Positions 1 to 12,626 of a DNA stretch of 64,000 nucleotides are shown here, in pieces. The DNA is from Tamarix chinensis (taxonomy: Eukaryota; Streptophyta; Magnoliopsida; Caryophyllales; Tamaricaceae), in contig CM060174.1 in assembly GCA_030549775.1 (NCBI GenBank), forward strand, positions 14,130,128 to 14,194,127. Direction: 5' to 3'. The position numbers and the translations under genes were made by a program. The notes beneath the pieces were generated by a model. The model had not been told where the DNA came from and ran no database searches. It saw only the letters and a list, made by a program, of their open reading frames with translations. How positions within the stretch are numbered: the first letter of the stretch is position 1; each line of letters opens with the position of its first letter.

Positions 1-655
1 CATATTTTAAACATTTTTAAATTCGGTAATGGATATGGTTTTGTGTATAAGTATGTTCCAGTATTTGGTATTCTCTTATTTAATCTCCTAAGTTTGGTAA
101 ATGATGTTGTTAACTATCACTTTATTTTGTGGTGTGGAATCTAAACTCAACTTATTTGAGGCTCATTTTAATTTTGCCAATCTTGATTCCAACTTGTTGG
201 TGAAGGTTTGAATTTGTTGATGAAGAGGCTTCACGATTCAGTAAAATCAAAAATAGCATCAAACAAGGGCTTGATATTTGGAATTATTCAGTTACTAGGC
301 TCTAATACCCTGATAAAATTGGTGACTTGATATTTAAGATGTGAAAATAGTTCCAACCTATTTTATTCATCCTATAGAAGACTATATGTATAGGATAATA
401 CATTTCAAAATGTATATTAAAACATAAACAGCTTAATATGTAATATTTTATGTTATATTGTAAGTTATATAATCCTACATAAAATATTTGTCCAACTTAT
501 AATTTTTATGAATATATATATAGGGTGTGGATCACATACAAACCCCTCTTAAAATATAGATATGTAAACAAATATTAATTATTAGATTGGTATTCATTCA
601 ATGATCAAGATTTAGTGGATACCAAGCCTAAATCATAATCCAAATGATACTGAAG
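1..655 (+). repeat. Degenerate long repeat, copy Y1
   Basis: This AT-rich stretch aligns along its whole length with 1456-2100, so it is one copy of a repeated unit spaced by about 1.46 kb. Shared blocks include the AAGTTTGGTAAAT and GTTGTTAACTATCAC stretches and the block around the CCCCTCTTAAAATATAGA string. The copies differ by many substitutions and small indels, so the duplication is old. I see no convincing coding content; a 61-codon open frame in the second copy is not preserved here. Confidence 0.6.
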
Positions 656-1455
656 AAAATGACACTTGAGGATGATGGATGCTAAATGAAGGCAAGGCTT
701 TAAGGAGTCTATTCATGAAAAAATAATCAAGAAATTAAAGAAGAAGGTGTGTAACCAAAGGCCTGAATTTTCCTAGAACTTTTTTAATTTTCCATAAAGG
801 CATATCCATCTGAACTTTATTTTCATTAAGGCATAAACATTAAAACTTTATTCTTATTAAAGTAAAAATATTTTAAATTTTTAAAATTTAAGATAGTTTT
901 AGTCATTTAACTACCTAAGTAGCAGGAAACCATCAAAGCTAATTATCTAAAATTTAATTTTTTTTAAATCATTTATGCTTTAATAATAAATTTTAAATGT
1001 ATGTCTCTTAACAAAAATAATATTTATATCTCTATAAAAACAAACTCAAAACACTTGTGCATTTAAATATAATTTTGTCTATTTTGATATATACTCTCAA
1101 AATTTGGGCTTAGTCTGACTTCTTTTTATTATTTTTGTATTTGGTTTATTTTTTATAGGTTGTAATACACTATCCTAATAAATTAAGGCTCATTGAATAA
1201 TAATATCAACTTTTAGATTGAATCAACCTTTTTACATTTTATATGGTTATTTGTTGGCTTTATACTGAGTATACTTTAGTAAATGTAGATAATCTAATAA
1301 CAAAAAAAAATCATATTAACAATGTAATAGTTGAGCATAAAATATACATATATACATTATGTTTATTCTATACATATTATCTAGTATTGAAAATGGTTTA
1401 AAAATTGTGTATAAATGTTAACAATAAATTTGTGTAAACAAGAAATGATGAACAA
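656..1455 (+). repeat. Degenerate long repeat, spacer part X1
   Basis: Between the two Y copies lies AT-rich sequence whose part from about 780 to 1455 is similar to 17430-18140, including the TTTTAGTCATTTAA-TACCTA block and the AAAGCTAATTATCT block. Together with the Y copies this suggests a Y-X-Y arrangement, that is a decayed tandem repeat or an old dispersed element. No gene is visible. Confidence 0.5.
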
Positions 1456-2205
1456 ATCAATATTTAAAAAATTTTAAATCCGATAGTGGTTCGTGTATAA
1501 ATATATTCCAATATTTGGCATTCCCTTATTTAATCACCCAAGTTTGGTAAATTATGTTGTTAACTATCACTTTAGTTTGTGGTATAGAATATAAACTCAA
1601 CTTATTCAAGGCTCATTTTGATTTTGTCGGTCTTGATTCCAATTTGTTAGTGTTTGAATTGGCTGATGAAGAAGCTTTCAGATCAAGTAGATTCAAAATG
1701 ACTCGAGAACAAGGCTTGATATTTGGAATTTTTTATTAACTAGGCTATAATACCCTAATAAAATTGTAGACTTGATATTTGAGATATAAAAATTATTCCA
1801 ACTTGTTTAATTCATCCTATAAGAGCCTATATTTATAAGCTAATACATTTCAATATGTATGGTAACACGTGAATAAATTAATATGTAATATTCTTTGTCA
1901 TATTGTAGGTTACATAATCTCACATAGAATATTTTTCCAGAATATAATTTTTATAAATAAATATACATATATATGGTGTGAGTTACATACAAGCCCCTCT
2001 TAAAATATAGACATATGAACAAATCTTAACTATTGGATTTCCATTCATTTAATAGTTAATATTTAGTAGATACCTAACCTAAATTATAATCCAAACCTAT
2101 CTCCAACACTAACTTTAAAAACCAAACCCAACTTCAAGCTTAAGACAAAACCTAAACACTAAATTCTGCAATTTACACATTAACCTTAAACCCAAATCTT
2201 AAACT
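1456..2205 (+). repeat. Degenerate long repeat, copy Y2, ends at LTR insertion
   Basis: Second copy of the unit at 1-655. Its right end changes into CCTAA-rich degenerate sequence (about 2090-2205), which resumes at 7336 on the other side of the solo LTR. The 61-codon open frame at 1554-1739 lies here; it has no recognisable domain. Confidence 0.55.
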
Positions 2206-2489
2206 TGTAATACCCCAAAATTTACGTAATAATTAATCTTCATTTGGGATAATTTAATTTTTAAATTAATTAATTTAATTATTTTGTGGACATTTGGGTG
2301 TATAAAAATGGATATGATTATTTAATAAATTGAAACAAATATTATTTTATTTTATCATACTCATTTTATTTATATAATTTTTCAAACCCATATTTTACTA
2401 AAAATTTCCCTCTTAAATTAATATCTTAAATTTTGAATAAATTAATTTGTCCATCTAAATAATTAGATACCCTTATTCCATAAATTATT

Positions 2490-3660
2490 TAATTTTTGTT
2501 TTCCTCTTTTTCTTTTTTTTTTCTTTCTCCTTTTTCCTTCCTTTTTCTTTTCCTCCTTTTTCCTCTTCTTCTTTTCTTCTTCCTTGGGCCACCCCGCCTA
2601 CCTCCTCCCTACTGGGTTGCAGCCCACCTCTTCTTTTTTTCTCTCATTTCCTTCCCTAGTTGGACCAACCCACCCCTCCTTTTTTCCCTCTCCTTCCTCC
2701 CCTCACTTGGCCGACCTACCGCCTTCCTTTTCTTATTCTTCTTCCCTCATTCTTCCTTCTTCAACCGTCGAAGCCATGTCCCCTGTACTTGCCTGCAACC
2801 CTCCCCCATTCCCTACACTTGCTATGATAGCTAGTCTACCGTGCTCTCTCCCTCTCTCCCCTATTCCTTTCCTTCCATTTTTGTCCACACACGCCCATGT
2901 ACCACTCCCCCGCATGCCTTCTTTTCCCCCCTTTTTTTTCTTCTCCTCCCTGCCACCTCAGGCCATACGCCTACAGGCCCTACACCTTCCACCTAACCCG
3001 ACCGGACATGACTCCTATCCCTCTCCTTTTCTTCTTCTCTTATGCCAATTTTCTCCCCTACTTGAGATCTCCTTCTTCCTCTGCTAATCCTCATTTTCTC
3101 CCTTATTCCCCTCTTCTTATCCTCCCCTGTTTTGCTCTTCTACACTCAACCACTACTTTTTCCACCCAATCAACCTCCACAATAATCTCCTAGCATCCCC
3201 TGATACCTCCCTGCACCACCCATCAACCACCCCTCACCCTTGCAACCACCCTTCCCCTCCTTTCTTTTTTTCCCTTTCTCAACCTCCACCCTACACCACC
3301 ACCGTACGCCGCCCGTTCTCCCTCTTCGGCCCACAACTATCCATCAACTCCTTGACACCTCCTCTACCTCCCCCTTCCTCCCTTGGCTAAACCCCTGCAG
3401 CCCCCTCCCTTCTTCTCTTCTTTTCCCTTCATTCTTCTTCTTCTTCTCCCTTCCTTTGCCCCATATTCCTAGCCCTGTAGCCATCGTCCCTACCGCTTTG
3501 AACCTCCAACCCCCAACCACAACCTACACCCCTACTCCCTCCCTGAACCCTGCCAACACCCTCACTCCCCTCCACAAGCCCTCAACCAAACCCCCAAACC
3601 CTCATCTAAACCAACCATTCCTCCTTTCTCCCATCCCCCTCTTTGACCCTTAATTCCCCT
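2490..3660 (+). other. C/T-biased, GC-rich tract inside the LTR
   Basis: About 1.2 kb of plus-strand sequence is almost purely pyrimidine-rich (runs of CCTTCC, TTCTTC, CCCTCC). Few stop codons arise in such a composition, so several overlapping frames stay open, giving Pro/Ser/Leu-rich translations that are not genes. Every long LTR in the window has a tract of this kind at the matching place in sense orientation, so it is probably the upstream promoter or leader part of the LTR. Confidence 0.7.
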
Positions 3661-3677
3661 TTAACATGTGCATGCAG

Positions 3678-3700
3678 CTGACGCTGCCATGTAGCGTGAG
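3678..3700 (+). promoter_or_regulatory. Conserved LTR dyad (imperfect copy)
   Basis: CTGACGCT at 3678-3685 and AGCGTGAG at 3693-3700 form an inverted repeat with one mismatch. It sits just after the C/T tract and beside GCATGCAG, with a TATA-like CTATTTAAG about 10 bp further on. Equivalent dyads occur in the other long LTRs. Confidence 0.45.
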
Positions 3701-4319
3701 TCTGTTGCATCTATTTAAGCTAATGGTACTAAATTTTTTACGGTAGAAAAATAGTTAGTATTATTATGTATTCATTAAGCTTTTGATTAAAAAAATTGTT
3801 ATTTTAGATTTTCTACCACTAATATGCTAGTTTTGATATTATTTTTAGGTATAAATTTTTCTAATCAAAAGCTTAAACTTTTAACAAGGATACCGGTAAA
3901 GTTTATTTATTACTGAAAATAAGGTATCCATTATACCCTATAAAAATATGTGGATATACGTATGCTAGCACATTAGGGTTTTTAAATATGTGTATGTACA
4001 TGTTGTATGATATTAAGTATATTATGGTGTGTAGCATATGTTGGTGGTTGAAATGGAAAGCATGTTATATTATGTGTCATGTGTAGAAATGATAGTTAAG
4101 GAAGGAGCCTCATTGTTAAAAATAATGTTAAATGCATGTATATGACATGATTAGCTAATGTGCCCATATATAGCATAGATAATGTTAATATGAGTCATAG
4201 GAGCATTTTAGTAATTGTTCTTATACAAAAGATATGGCTAAAATAAGTATATATGGTAGATGATAATGAGTATTAATAATAAATAATAATAGTAGATGGT
4301 GTTAGATGATGTATATAGA

Positions 4320-5010
4320 TCAAGGGTGCTAATGTTAGATGTGGTAAGGGTGTTTTAGTAAATTTGACATAAGAAGGGCAAATTGGTAATTTATATGAAC
4401 AAAAGGGATAATATGGTAATTTAATAAGTAAGAAGGGTATTTTAATAATTTTACATGAAAAAGGGGATAAATTAGTAATTTTGTGAGTAAAAAGGTATTT
4501 TGGTAAATTAATTAAATGATAAGGGTATTGGCATAAAAGGGATGACTTAGAAAATTTATCAATATAAAGGGGTATAATGGTAAATTAATAAGTAAGAAGG
4601 CTATTTTAGTAATTTGGCATAAAGGAAGGTTAATTTGGTATTTTTTTGAGTAAAAGGGGCAAATGGTAATTTTAATAAGTATAAAGGGTAATTTGGTAAT
4701 TTAACTAACAAAAGGGGCAATTTGATAATTTTAACAAGAATAAAGGGGCAAATTGGTAATTTAACAAACTGAAAGGGTAATTTAGTAGTTTAACAAGTAT
4801 GAGGGTTAAAGTTAGTAATTTAATAAATTGGTAGTTTAACAAATACAAAGGGATATTTTGGTAATTATACAAGTATGAAGGGTAATCTGGTAATTTGGCA
4901 AGTGAAAAGGAGTAACTTGGTAACTTTACAAATAAGAGGGATATTCCTATAATTTTATGAGTATGAAGGGGTAAATTAGTAAATTGCATATAATATGTCA
5001 AAGGATTAAA
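4320..5010 (+). repeat. Minisatellite-like array in LTR (29-bp type)
   Basis: Many degenerate copies of a unit containing AAGGGGCAAATTGGTAATTT follow each other. The reverse complement (ATTACCAAATTGCCCTT) is the same unit found at 24590-24850, 25835-26120, 27765-28450 and 36120-36800 in other LTRs of the family, all consistent with their opposite orientation. Confidence 0.7.
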
Positions 5011-5582
5011 TAAGCCTCCATAATAAGATATAAATAATATTAAATAATAGGATAAAGGTATTTTGGTAAATCAATGTATATCACAAGGATATGGCATGAT
5101 GTAGGGTTGAATGGATAGTTAAGAGTATGATATGATGTTTATCTCGTATTCATGCAAGAGGTGCCTTAATTATTAATTATGCATGGAAATGTCGATTGGA
5201 TGTGATAGAAGTACATGTTGGAGTTTAAGTGTTCCATGATCCTTTGATATAGACTACCATATTCTATGACTGTATTATAATTATGATATGATAACCCTTC
5301 ATGGCATTTGAATAAATGGAAATGGATAATAAAAGGATAGTCTTAGTGGTTTATTTAAGTTAACATAGATAACCATATGAATGAGGATTGCTTAATAATA
5401 ACAAAAATGAATGAAAATGATTAAGTATGTAATTGTGTGTTTCTCGTGATCACCTTAATTAGGACACTAATAATTAAAGTGGAAGACTTCGAGATCAAAA
5501 ATGGTGGCTATTTAGGGGTTGCTACCCTAAAGATGTGGTTTAGCCCACGATTATTCTGGTTTTTGCCAGTGTGCCTTAGTGC

Positions 5583-5870
5583 TAGGGACGGCAACGGGGC
5601 GAGTCAGGGACGGGGACCCCATCCCCATCCCCATCCTCGAACCCAACCTGATCCCCTATATTTTTTTATCGGGGATTCCCCAACCCGATCCCCGCGGGGA
5701 TTAAATCCCCATACTCGACCCGATCCCCGATTTATTTCTCATTTTCGATTTATTTCCCATTCTTAAAACCCGACCCGATCCCCGAAACCAGACTTTATAC
5801 CTGATCCCCGATCCCATTTCCGATCTTCAAATTATTTTTTATATCATATTTTTAATTTATATTTTATAAA

Positions 5871-5906
<36 letters not shown>

Positions 5907-6052
5907 TTGGGAACCCCAAACCCGTCCCCGAAAAAATCACCATTAAGAATCCCTGAACCAGAACCCAATCCCTGAATTCTCTCCTTGAACCCAATCCCTA
6001 ACGGAGAATCCTCGACGGGGCCCTGAACCTATGGGAAAATTTTCCATCTCTA
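5583..6052. mobile_element. hAT-type MITE, 470 bp, TSD CTTAGTGC
   Basis: The element starts TAGGGACGGCAA and ends TTTTCCATCTCTA, an imperfect terminal inverted repeat. Perfect 8-bp direct repeats CTTAGTGC flank it at 5575-5582 and 6053-6060. An 8-bp duplication with TA-starting ends is typical of hAT transposons. The interior is rich in CCCCGATCCC-like repeats and holds an (AT)n run at about 5877-5902; there is no transposase. It lies inside the solo LTR at 2206-7335 and so inserted later. Confidence 0.85.
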
Positions 6053-7340
6053 CTTAGTGCCCTAGCCATGTCCTACATCTTACTCTATCTAGCTCTACGG
6101 ACATATTTAGGGGGTATGCATACTTATGGATTAGGTGTCATTCTTGGTAGGATACTGTGTGTCCTTATACACCAGTGCAACTAGGGTAGCTTTGTGTCCC
6201 CGGATTGATGATTGGAGTATACTACGTTACTTGTATGCGCCAGTATGACCGATACACCTTTGTATCTCTGGGTTTGTGATCTCCCCCTTGAGTTAAATAA
6301 ATGAATTTGTTGTGTCAATTAAATGGAAAACACTAATCATGTAAAGTGAAAGATTATTGAGCCACGCCTAGATAGATTATATCATATGTGTACCGATCCA
6401 CCGGTTATAATAGTGGCAAGGTGCGTGTTGCCTTGGAGTGTATTCCAATTCATTGACTGTAATAGTAAAGGATTCCGAGCTCAATAAACCAAACCTTGGA
6501 TGATAATGAATTATGGAAAAAATACTAATCACTTATAATAGAACACTATGCCCTGGGTGTTTTCAATACACTGGCTATAATAGTGGGGTTCCCATACTCA
6601 CATGGATATAAGTCGAAAGATGATGTGGAATAATGTTTGATTAATGGCTTAAGACCAAAAGTGTTACTTTCATTCTAATGATCTATTGATATATTATAAG
6701 TATGGCATTGGTGCCTGTCACTCTTGGTAAGTGCTGGAGATGTTAAGCAAATAGACTTCGTGTTGTACAATTCCTATTGGTTGTTGTGTGTAATCGCTCT
6801 CATGTGGTTGTGATTATTTATATGCTCGTGTATGATATTGTCTTACATCGTTTATGTATGATGTGTTGTATGCGGGAACTACCTTTTAATTTGGTATAAA
6901 GGGTTACTCAATACCGTAGTACTAAAGGGTTCCGTTTGTGAGCCCTTGCCTATTCAATGGGTAGTATCCCTTGCAGTTTAGTTGCAAGTGTTATTCAAGT
7001 TATTATTGGGTAAGAGCGTAAGGATTTTCTAGAAAGATTTTAAGGTTTCACTTTCCACCTTTCTAATTCCTTGTTAAATAATTTTACTCATGTAACCACT
7101 AGTAGTGGGTTATATCTTTTGTAACGTCTTTAATGCGCTACTCTAGTTTAAATAAAATTTAAATTGTGTAAATTGTGTTATATTCCTTTAACCTTAGAAC
7201 TTGATACTGGAACGGTGGGAGAAAACTGGTCTGATACTAAGTATGGCGGCAACATCCTCGAAATTTATAGTTTTTACTTCCGCTAATTTTTAAATAAAAC
7301 TAAATTTTTTAATAGTAAATTTTAGGTTTGTTATAAAACT

Positions 7341-8204
7341 CCAAACCTTACACACTAAAGACTAAACCCCAACCCAAAACCTAAAACCCAAAAAACAACC
7401 TTAAACCTTAAGCCTCAACCATAACCCTAAACCCTAAGCCCAAAACATAAAACTTAAACACTAAACCCAAAACCTTAAACCTTAACCATAAGCCCTAAAT
7501 CCTAAATAAAATTTAAAAATCTAAAATAAATGAAATAAACATTAACCCCCAAACAAACGTTAAAAACCTACAATACTATATTACTTGATTATTACTATAG
7601 TTATATCTATATATCTCACAAAAAGTTTGTCTCCTATAACATAATTACTATGCTTTAATAAAATAAGTAGTTAGCTAAATAAAATAAAAATGTTAACAAA
7701 TAAGCATAATTTGATTTATTATATACTAATATTAGAATTATTTTCTTATAAATAAATTGAGAAAACTTTATCAAAACTCAAAATAAATTTATTTCAAATA
7801 ATAATAATAATAATAATACAAACGTATATGAATAGTCTCACTGAAATATATGATCTATTAATATAATTACTATGAATCTTGTAGCACTTAAAAAATAAAC
7901 TTTTATGTTATATTTTTAAGATTTGTGAAATCAATTACATTAACGAATAAAATAAAAACCAAATTGTGATGGGCATTGGAAAAGTGATGAGATCAAAAGT
8001 TTTTTAAAACTTAATGGAAAAAAAAAAGATTAATAAAAAGGGTTGGTAACAAGTCTCAAGCAATAGAGGGGTCTGAAGCATAAATTTATGGCTACAATTA
8101 CATAATTTAAGGATTGAACTTTGCTAATTATTAGTCATATAGACTTTTAAAATTTTCCAAAGAATTTCTATTAACATAGGTTGAGGTATCGATCCAACAA
8201 TCTA
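7341..8204. other. AT-rich intergenic DNA with CCTAA-rich stretch
   Basis: 7341-7510 is rich in AAACCCTAAACC-like words, continuing the stretch at 2090-2205 that the LTR interrupted; it is degenerate and not a telomere array. The rest is AT-rich with an (AAT)n run at about 7798-7818. No gene is seen. Confidence 0.6.
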
Positions 8205-8515
8205 GGTATCGTTTGGTATTACTTATTATTAATAATTATTTTTAGATAAAAACTACTTTTATAAATATACTTTTAAAAAAGTACTTTTATAAGTAAAATA
8301 TATGTTTGTTTTTACTTTCATTGTATAAGTAATTAATATTAAAAAACTACTTATTATACATTATTATCATTTGATTTTTATTTTTCTTTAAATTTACTTT
8401 TTATTTTTCATCTTTAATTTTTATCTTTCTATATATATATATCTTAATAATAATTATTATATAAATTATATAATATTAAATATTAAAAAGCATATAAAAT
8501 ATTACAAAGTAGTGG
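8205..8515 (+). repeat. Left terminal inverted repeat (about 310 bp)
   Basis: This AT-rich arm pairs with 16430-16753 on the opposite strand over roughly 300 bp, including TTTTTAGATAAAAA and AAAAGTACTTTTATAAGTAA blocks. Length and similarity go well beyond chance for AT-rich DNA. Confidence 0.65.
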
Positions 8516-10486
8516 CCAAGATGGGACCAACATGCAGCATCAAATGCTCCGACGGTAGCATGCATCCAAGATATCAATTGTAAATAAAAGAATAGTGTGG
8601 GTAGTGTGCATTGATGTGACTCATGAAGCAGATTATTATTTTTATTCTTGTCATCTATTGCCTGGTCTTTCTTATTTTTATTTTTATTTTTATGTGCTAT
8701 CTAGAGAAAAAACACTGGTAAGTTCAGTGTTCTACCAGAGACGCGGGGAGGGAGAAATAAACAACTTTTTTATAATAAAAACACCGTACCGCATGGTTTT
8801 GAAAAAATAGTTTCAAAAGTAGGTAAAAGTTACTTATAGATTATTACTTTTAGAAAGTAATGTTTATTAATCACTTTTTTATAATTACTTATTAGAGATA
8901 AAGAGGTTGTTTGGTTTTACTTAGTAAAAGTAGTTTTTCATATAAGTAATTTTAAAAAGTTATTTTAGATTAATTAATACTGATTGGTTTTACTTTTAAA
9001 AAGTTATTTTTAAAATTAATTACTTAAAACTACTTTTTATAAGTTAAAATTAAGAAGTAAATCTGACCTACTTATCTAAAATTGATTTTAGTAGAAGCAC
9101 GGTACGGTAATTGTTAAATGAGAATGTCGTTTATAAACAGGATACACTGTTGCTTGACTCCCTCCCCGTTGCTCATCCCTGTTGCTCGACTGCCTCCCTT
9201 CACTGTGTTCCATCAGCAGTCGTTCCTTCAACACTCACCGATAATTTTTTTACTTCCATTGCTCCCTCCCAACTTCTCAATCGGTTGATACTTTCGAGCC
9301 TTCTCCTTTTGCTATCTACTGATTTCGCGACAACCGAAAGAGTTACACGACTTTTCTTACTTTTTCTACAAAATATGTTTCAAGGTATGTATAAAATCTC
9401 TCTTTTGTTGGTAATTTTGTTCATCTTGCTTAAATTCATCCCTGATTTTAGATGCATGTCTGCATTCGATTGGTCTCTGCATTATTGTATTAGGGTATTA
9501 TATGGTGATGTCGAATCCTGGATGTGAGGGCTGATGGTGATTAGGTTAGAGCATGACAATTCTCTTATTAAGAAAGCTAGATTAGCATACATAAAACCAG
9601 GTTTAATGTTGTTTGAGTGTGAATTAGGGTAATTTGTAATACCCCGGATTTTGAAATCTAATTTTATTAAGCCTAATGATTTTATTAGCGTAATTTGATG
9701 TAAATATTTAATTATTTTAATTTCGATTCGTTTTATGGATTTATCGACGTTTTCGAATTCATGTTTGAATTTAATTAATTGTTGTCGTTGCGAACCATTT
9801 TAGATGAATTCGTTCACGACCATGATTTTATTATATTCTTATGATTTCAATTTTCGGTTAAAAATATATATTTTCGTTCTTTCTCGTGTTTTGATTTTAA
9901 TATTTTAGATTCGTTTTCGATTATAACTTCGTCGTGTGATTACGACTTTATTTTGGAGTTATATTTCGTTAACGAAATATATTATTTAAATTATAAAATT
10001 TCGGTTTAAATAGTTAAAGTTATTTTAATAATTTTATCCGTAGAAAATATTTCCGACTTTAATTTTATTCGTTTTTAAAAATCGTTAATATGTTCGGGAA
10101 GTTTTAAATTAAAAAGATTTTCGGAGTTTATTTGTGAATTTCTTTCCAGAATTAATTTTCTTCCGTTTTACGATTTTTAGTTTACGGAAAATCGATTTCG
10201 GGAATTATTTAAATTAGTCTCGGTTTATTAGAATTTAATTTAAATATTTACTTTTATGCTTTTAAATATTATTTCGAGGTCTTATAATATATTTCCGTAA
10301 ATAATACAAATTTTTATGTTCGTTGGTAAGTTTTTCCGAAAATGTTTCCGAAATTCTTTATATAGCTTTTTATTAATTTTAAACTTTCGGAATCTTATTA
10401 AATAATTTTTGTTTAATGAATTTTAGATAAAATATTCCATTAATAATTTTATACTTTTAGTATTTATTTTATATGTGTATTTAAAA

Positions 10487-10860
10487 AAAAAAAAAAAACC
10501 CGAGCCCTACCCGACCGGTGCCCGACCCCCCCTCTTCTTTTCCTTTTCTCTTCTTCTCTTTCTCTTCTCTTCTCTTCTCTCCTTCCCGTGCTCCCTGTTT
10601 TCTGCGCCAGAAACCCCAGCCCCGACCTCCTCCTCCCTGCTCCTCCTTCGTCGATCGCTCGCCAGCCACCGCCGGCCACAACGGGCGACGCGACTGACCG
10701 CCACCAGCCGCCACGCACAGCAGCCGAAGAAGGCGGCAGCAACCGCGCGCTGCAACAGCGACGAGCAGCAAACGCAGGCTGCGCCGCCACCGCCCGGCCA
10801 CCGTCGACATCTCCCGACCACCGGCGAGCCACCCCCGGTCCCCGACGAAGCTTATCCAGC
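10487..10860 (+). other. C/T-rich GC-rich tract of LTR
   Basis: A compact version of the pyrimidine-biased tract seen in all long LTRs of the window; GC-rich with many CGs. Overlapping frames on both strands stay open through it (up to 141 codons), giving Pro/Ala/Arg-rich translations of no recognisable family. It lies directly upstream of a TATA box. Confidence 0.6.
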
Positions 10861-10895
10861 CTTCCTTTGCTCCGATTTCGTTGATTTTCGTTTGG

Positions 10896-10904
10896 TATAA
10901 ATAT
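10896..10904 (+). promoter_or_regulatory. Probable LTR TATA box
   Basis: TATAAATAT follows the GC-rich tract in sense orientation, a plausible core promoter that would place U3 at 9635 to about 10920. Minus-strand LTR 18168-20931 has a TATA-like CTATAAATACC at 19867-19876, within its C/T tract. Confidence 0.45.
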
Positions 10905-12626
10905 GCGAAAACCCTAATATTAATTTGATTAATTGAGTGTGATTTAGCTTGTGATAAGCTAAATTAATTGTTTAATTATGTATATATGTGCTGTGAGATT
11001 GATTTGGATATGTTAATTGTATGGTTTGTGTTGGAAATTTGGGAAATTGAATTTTAGGCCGGGTTATGCCCAAACTTTTCGGATCCGACCAATTTGGCGA
11101 TTTTGGATAAATTGATTATACAATATGTTTTTAAATGTATTTAATTTCATGTCGGAACCGTCAATTTGAGAAATTTATGCGGAATCAATCGGAATTTGAT
11201 TTCTAGGTCAAAATTCGTGTGTATTGAAATTGGGTTGCGTAATTGAGTCGTTCCGCTCAATTGATTTTACAATATCGTTTGAAATGTATTTAATTTCATA
11301 TCGGAAGTGTTGATTTGGGAAAATGGTACGTAATTAATCGGAATTGGATTTTTAGGTCAAATTTCTTGCGGAACTAAATTGGATTGTGTAATCGGGCCAT
11401 TTTATTCAATTGACTATACAATTTATATTAGAATATATTTAATTTCATTTCCGAACCATCAATTTATATATTTTAGCAAGAATTTATCGGATTTGCGTTC
11501 CGGGCTCAAAAACCCTAATTGTGCTAAATTGGGTATTTCTTTTAGCGGTTTTGATCAATTGATTATTTGATATGTTATAAAATGTGTTTAATTGCATTTC
11601 TAAACATTCAATTTAATTAAATTAATAGAATTCAACCGAATCGCATTTTCGGGCCTAAAATCCTAGATTTCAAGTGAGATTATGAAATTGGTTATTTGTA
11701 TAATTGTTTTTCTAAAATTAAATTTATAGAAATAGTTGAAATGATCCTAATTGCATTCTGATACCTTTAATTGGAATTCATTGATTTGAATTATCTGAGT
11801 TTGTGTCGTGGGCTTTAAAACCCTAATTTTGAAAACGGATCATCTTGAATTGGTTAATCGGAATATTGTTTTGTTGAAATTAATTATCTAGATTTATCTA
11901 AAATTAGTTTAATTGTGTTTGAAAACTATTAATTTGAGGTAATCGAAGTGATTTGGTCGATTCGTAGTTTAGGGATTAAAAACCCTAATCTTCGGGGATG
12001 GTTTTATAAAATTGATTGTGCGGTGTGTCTTTTATCTAATCGATTTCTGTCTTTGAGTTTTAAATCATTTGATTTATATTTTGATCTTAATCTTAATAGA
12101 GCTATGGTCTTGAGTCCTAAGTTTTGGACGTATTTCCCAAGAAAGATCGTTTGTGTTCGTTTGTGTTTATTTAATTTGAATATGTGAATTATTAATTGAT
12201 AAGATAGTTTCTAACCTAGTTCCGATTTCTATCGGCGATCTAGGAAAACTTTCTTGTGGATTGTCGAGCTTTCGATAGCTCTCCCTCTTTCTCAATTTGC
12301 TTAACTAGCTTCGGATCGAGGTAAGTCATTACTTACCTGTATTTATGATGGAATCTAGATGTATTTCTGTTCCGAGGGAAAGGTGATAAGTATGCCTATC
12401 GATTATTTAATCATGTCAAGTATATGCTGTGTTCTGTGTGGTAATTTAATGTATGTGTGAATTTATAGCTTCAATGCTAATGCATGTTAGTATAACGTTG
12501 AATATGGTATGTATTTGAGTATGTGAAGTGTTGAGTATGGATTTGGAACTATTAGATACCTTATGCTGTATCTCTATGCCATGGAATTATTTATGTGGGC
12601 CTGATTTACGGTCGGCTAAAATCATT

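Larger units (their letters stand above)
2206..7335 (+). mobile_element. Solo LTR, long-LTR Ty3/gypsy family, TSD AAACT
   Basis: The sequence begins TGTAATACCCC and ends TTTGTTATA, and is flanked by AAACT at both 2201-2205 and 7336-7340, so it is a complete solo LTR of 5,130 bp (about 4.65 kb without the hAT insertion at 5583-6052). In order it holds a C/T-biased tract (2490-3660), a dyad near 3678-3700, a tandem-repeat region (4320-5010), CCACCGG..ATAATAGTGG motifs (6380-6600) and a degraded stem-loop at 7192-7250. CpG is scarce outside the MITE, which suggests age. Membership of the gypsy lineage is inferred from the relative at 50318-51905, which carries gag and a primer-binding site. Confidence 0.82.

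Noticed and set aside
2496..3653. Plus-strand Pro/Ser/Phe-rich frames of 98-167 codons
   Set aside because: Overlapping frames in the pyrimidine tract of the solo LTR; no conserved domain.
7341..7510. Interstitial telomere repeat (AAACCCT-like)
   Set aside because: Only one or two perfect units occur; the rest is degenerate CCTAA-rich sequence without regular period.
9111..9527. 138-codon plus-strand frame before the solo LTR
   Set aside because: Hydrophobic low-similarity translation, no recognisable domain; probably non-coding sequence of the PIF/Harbinger-like element.
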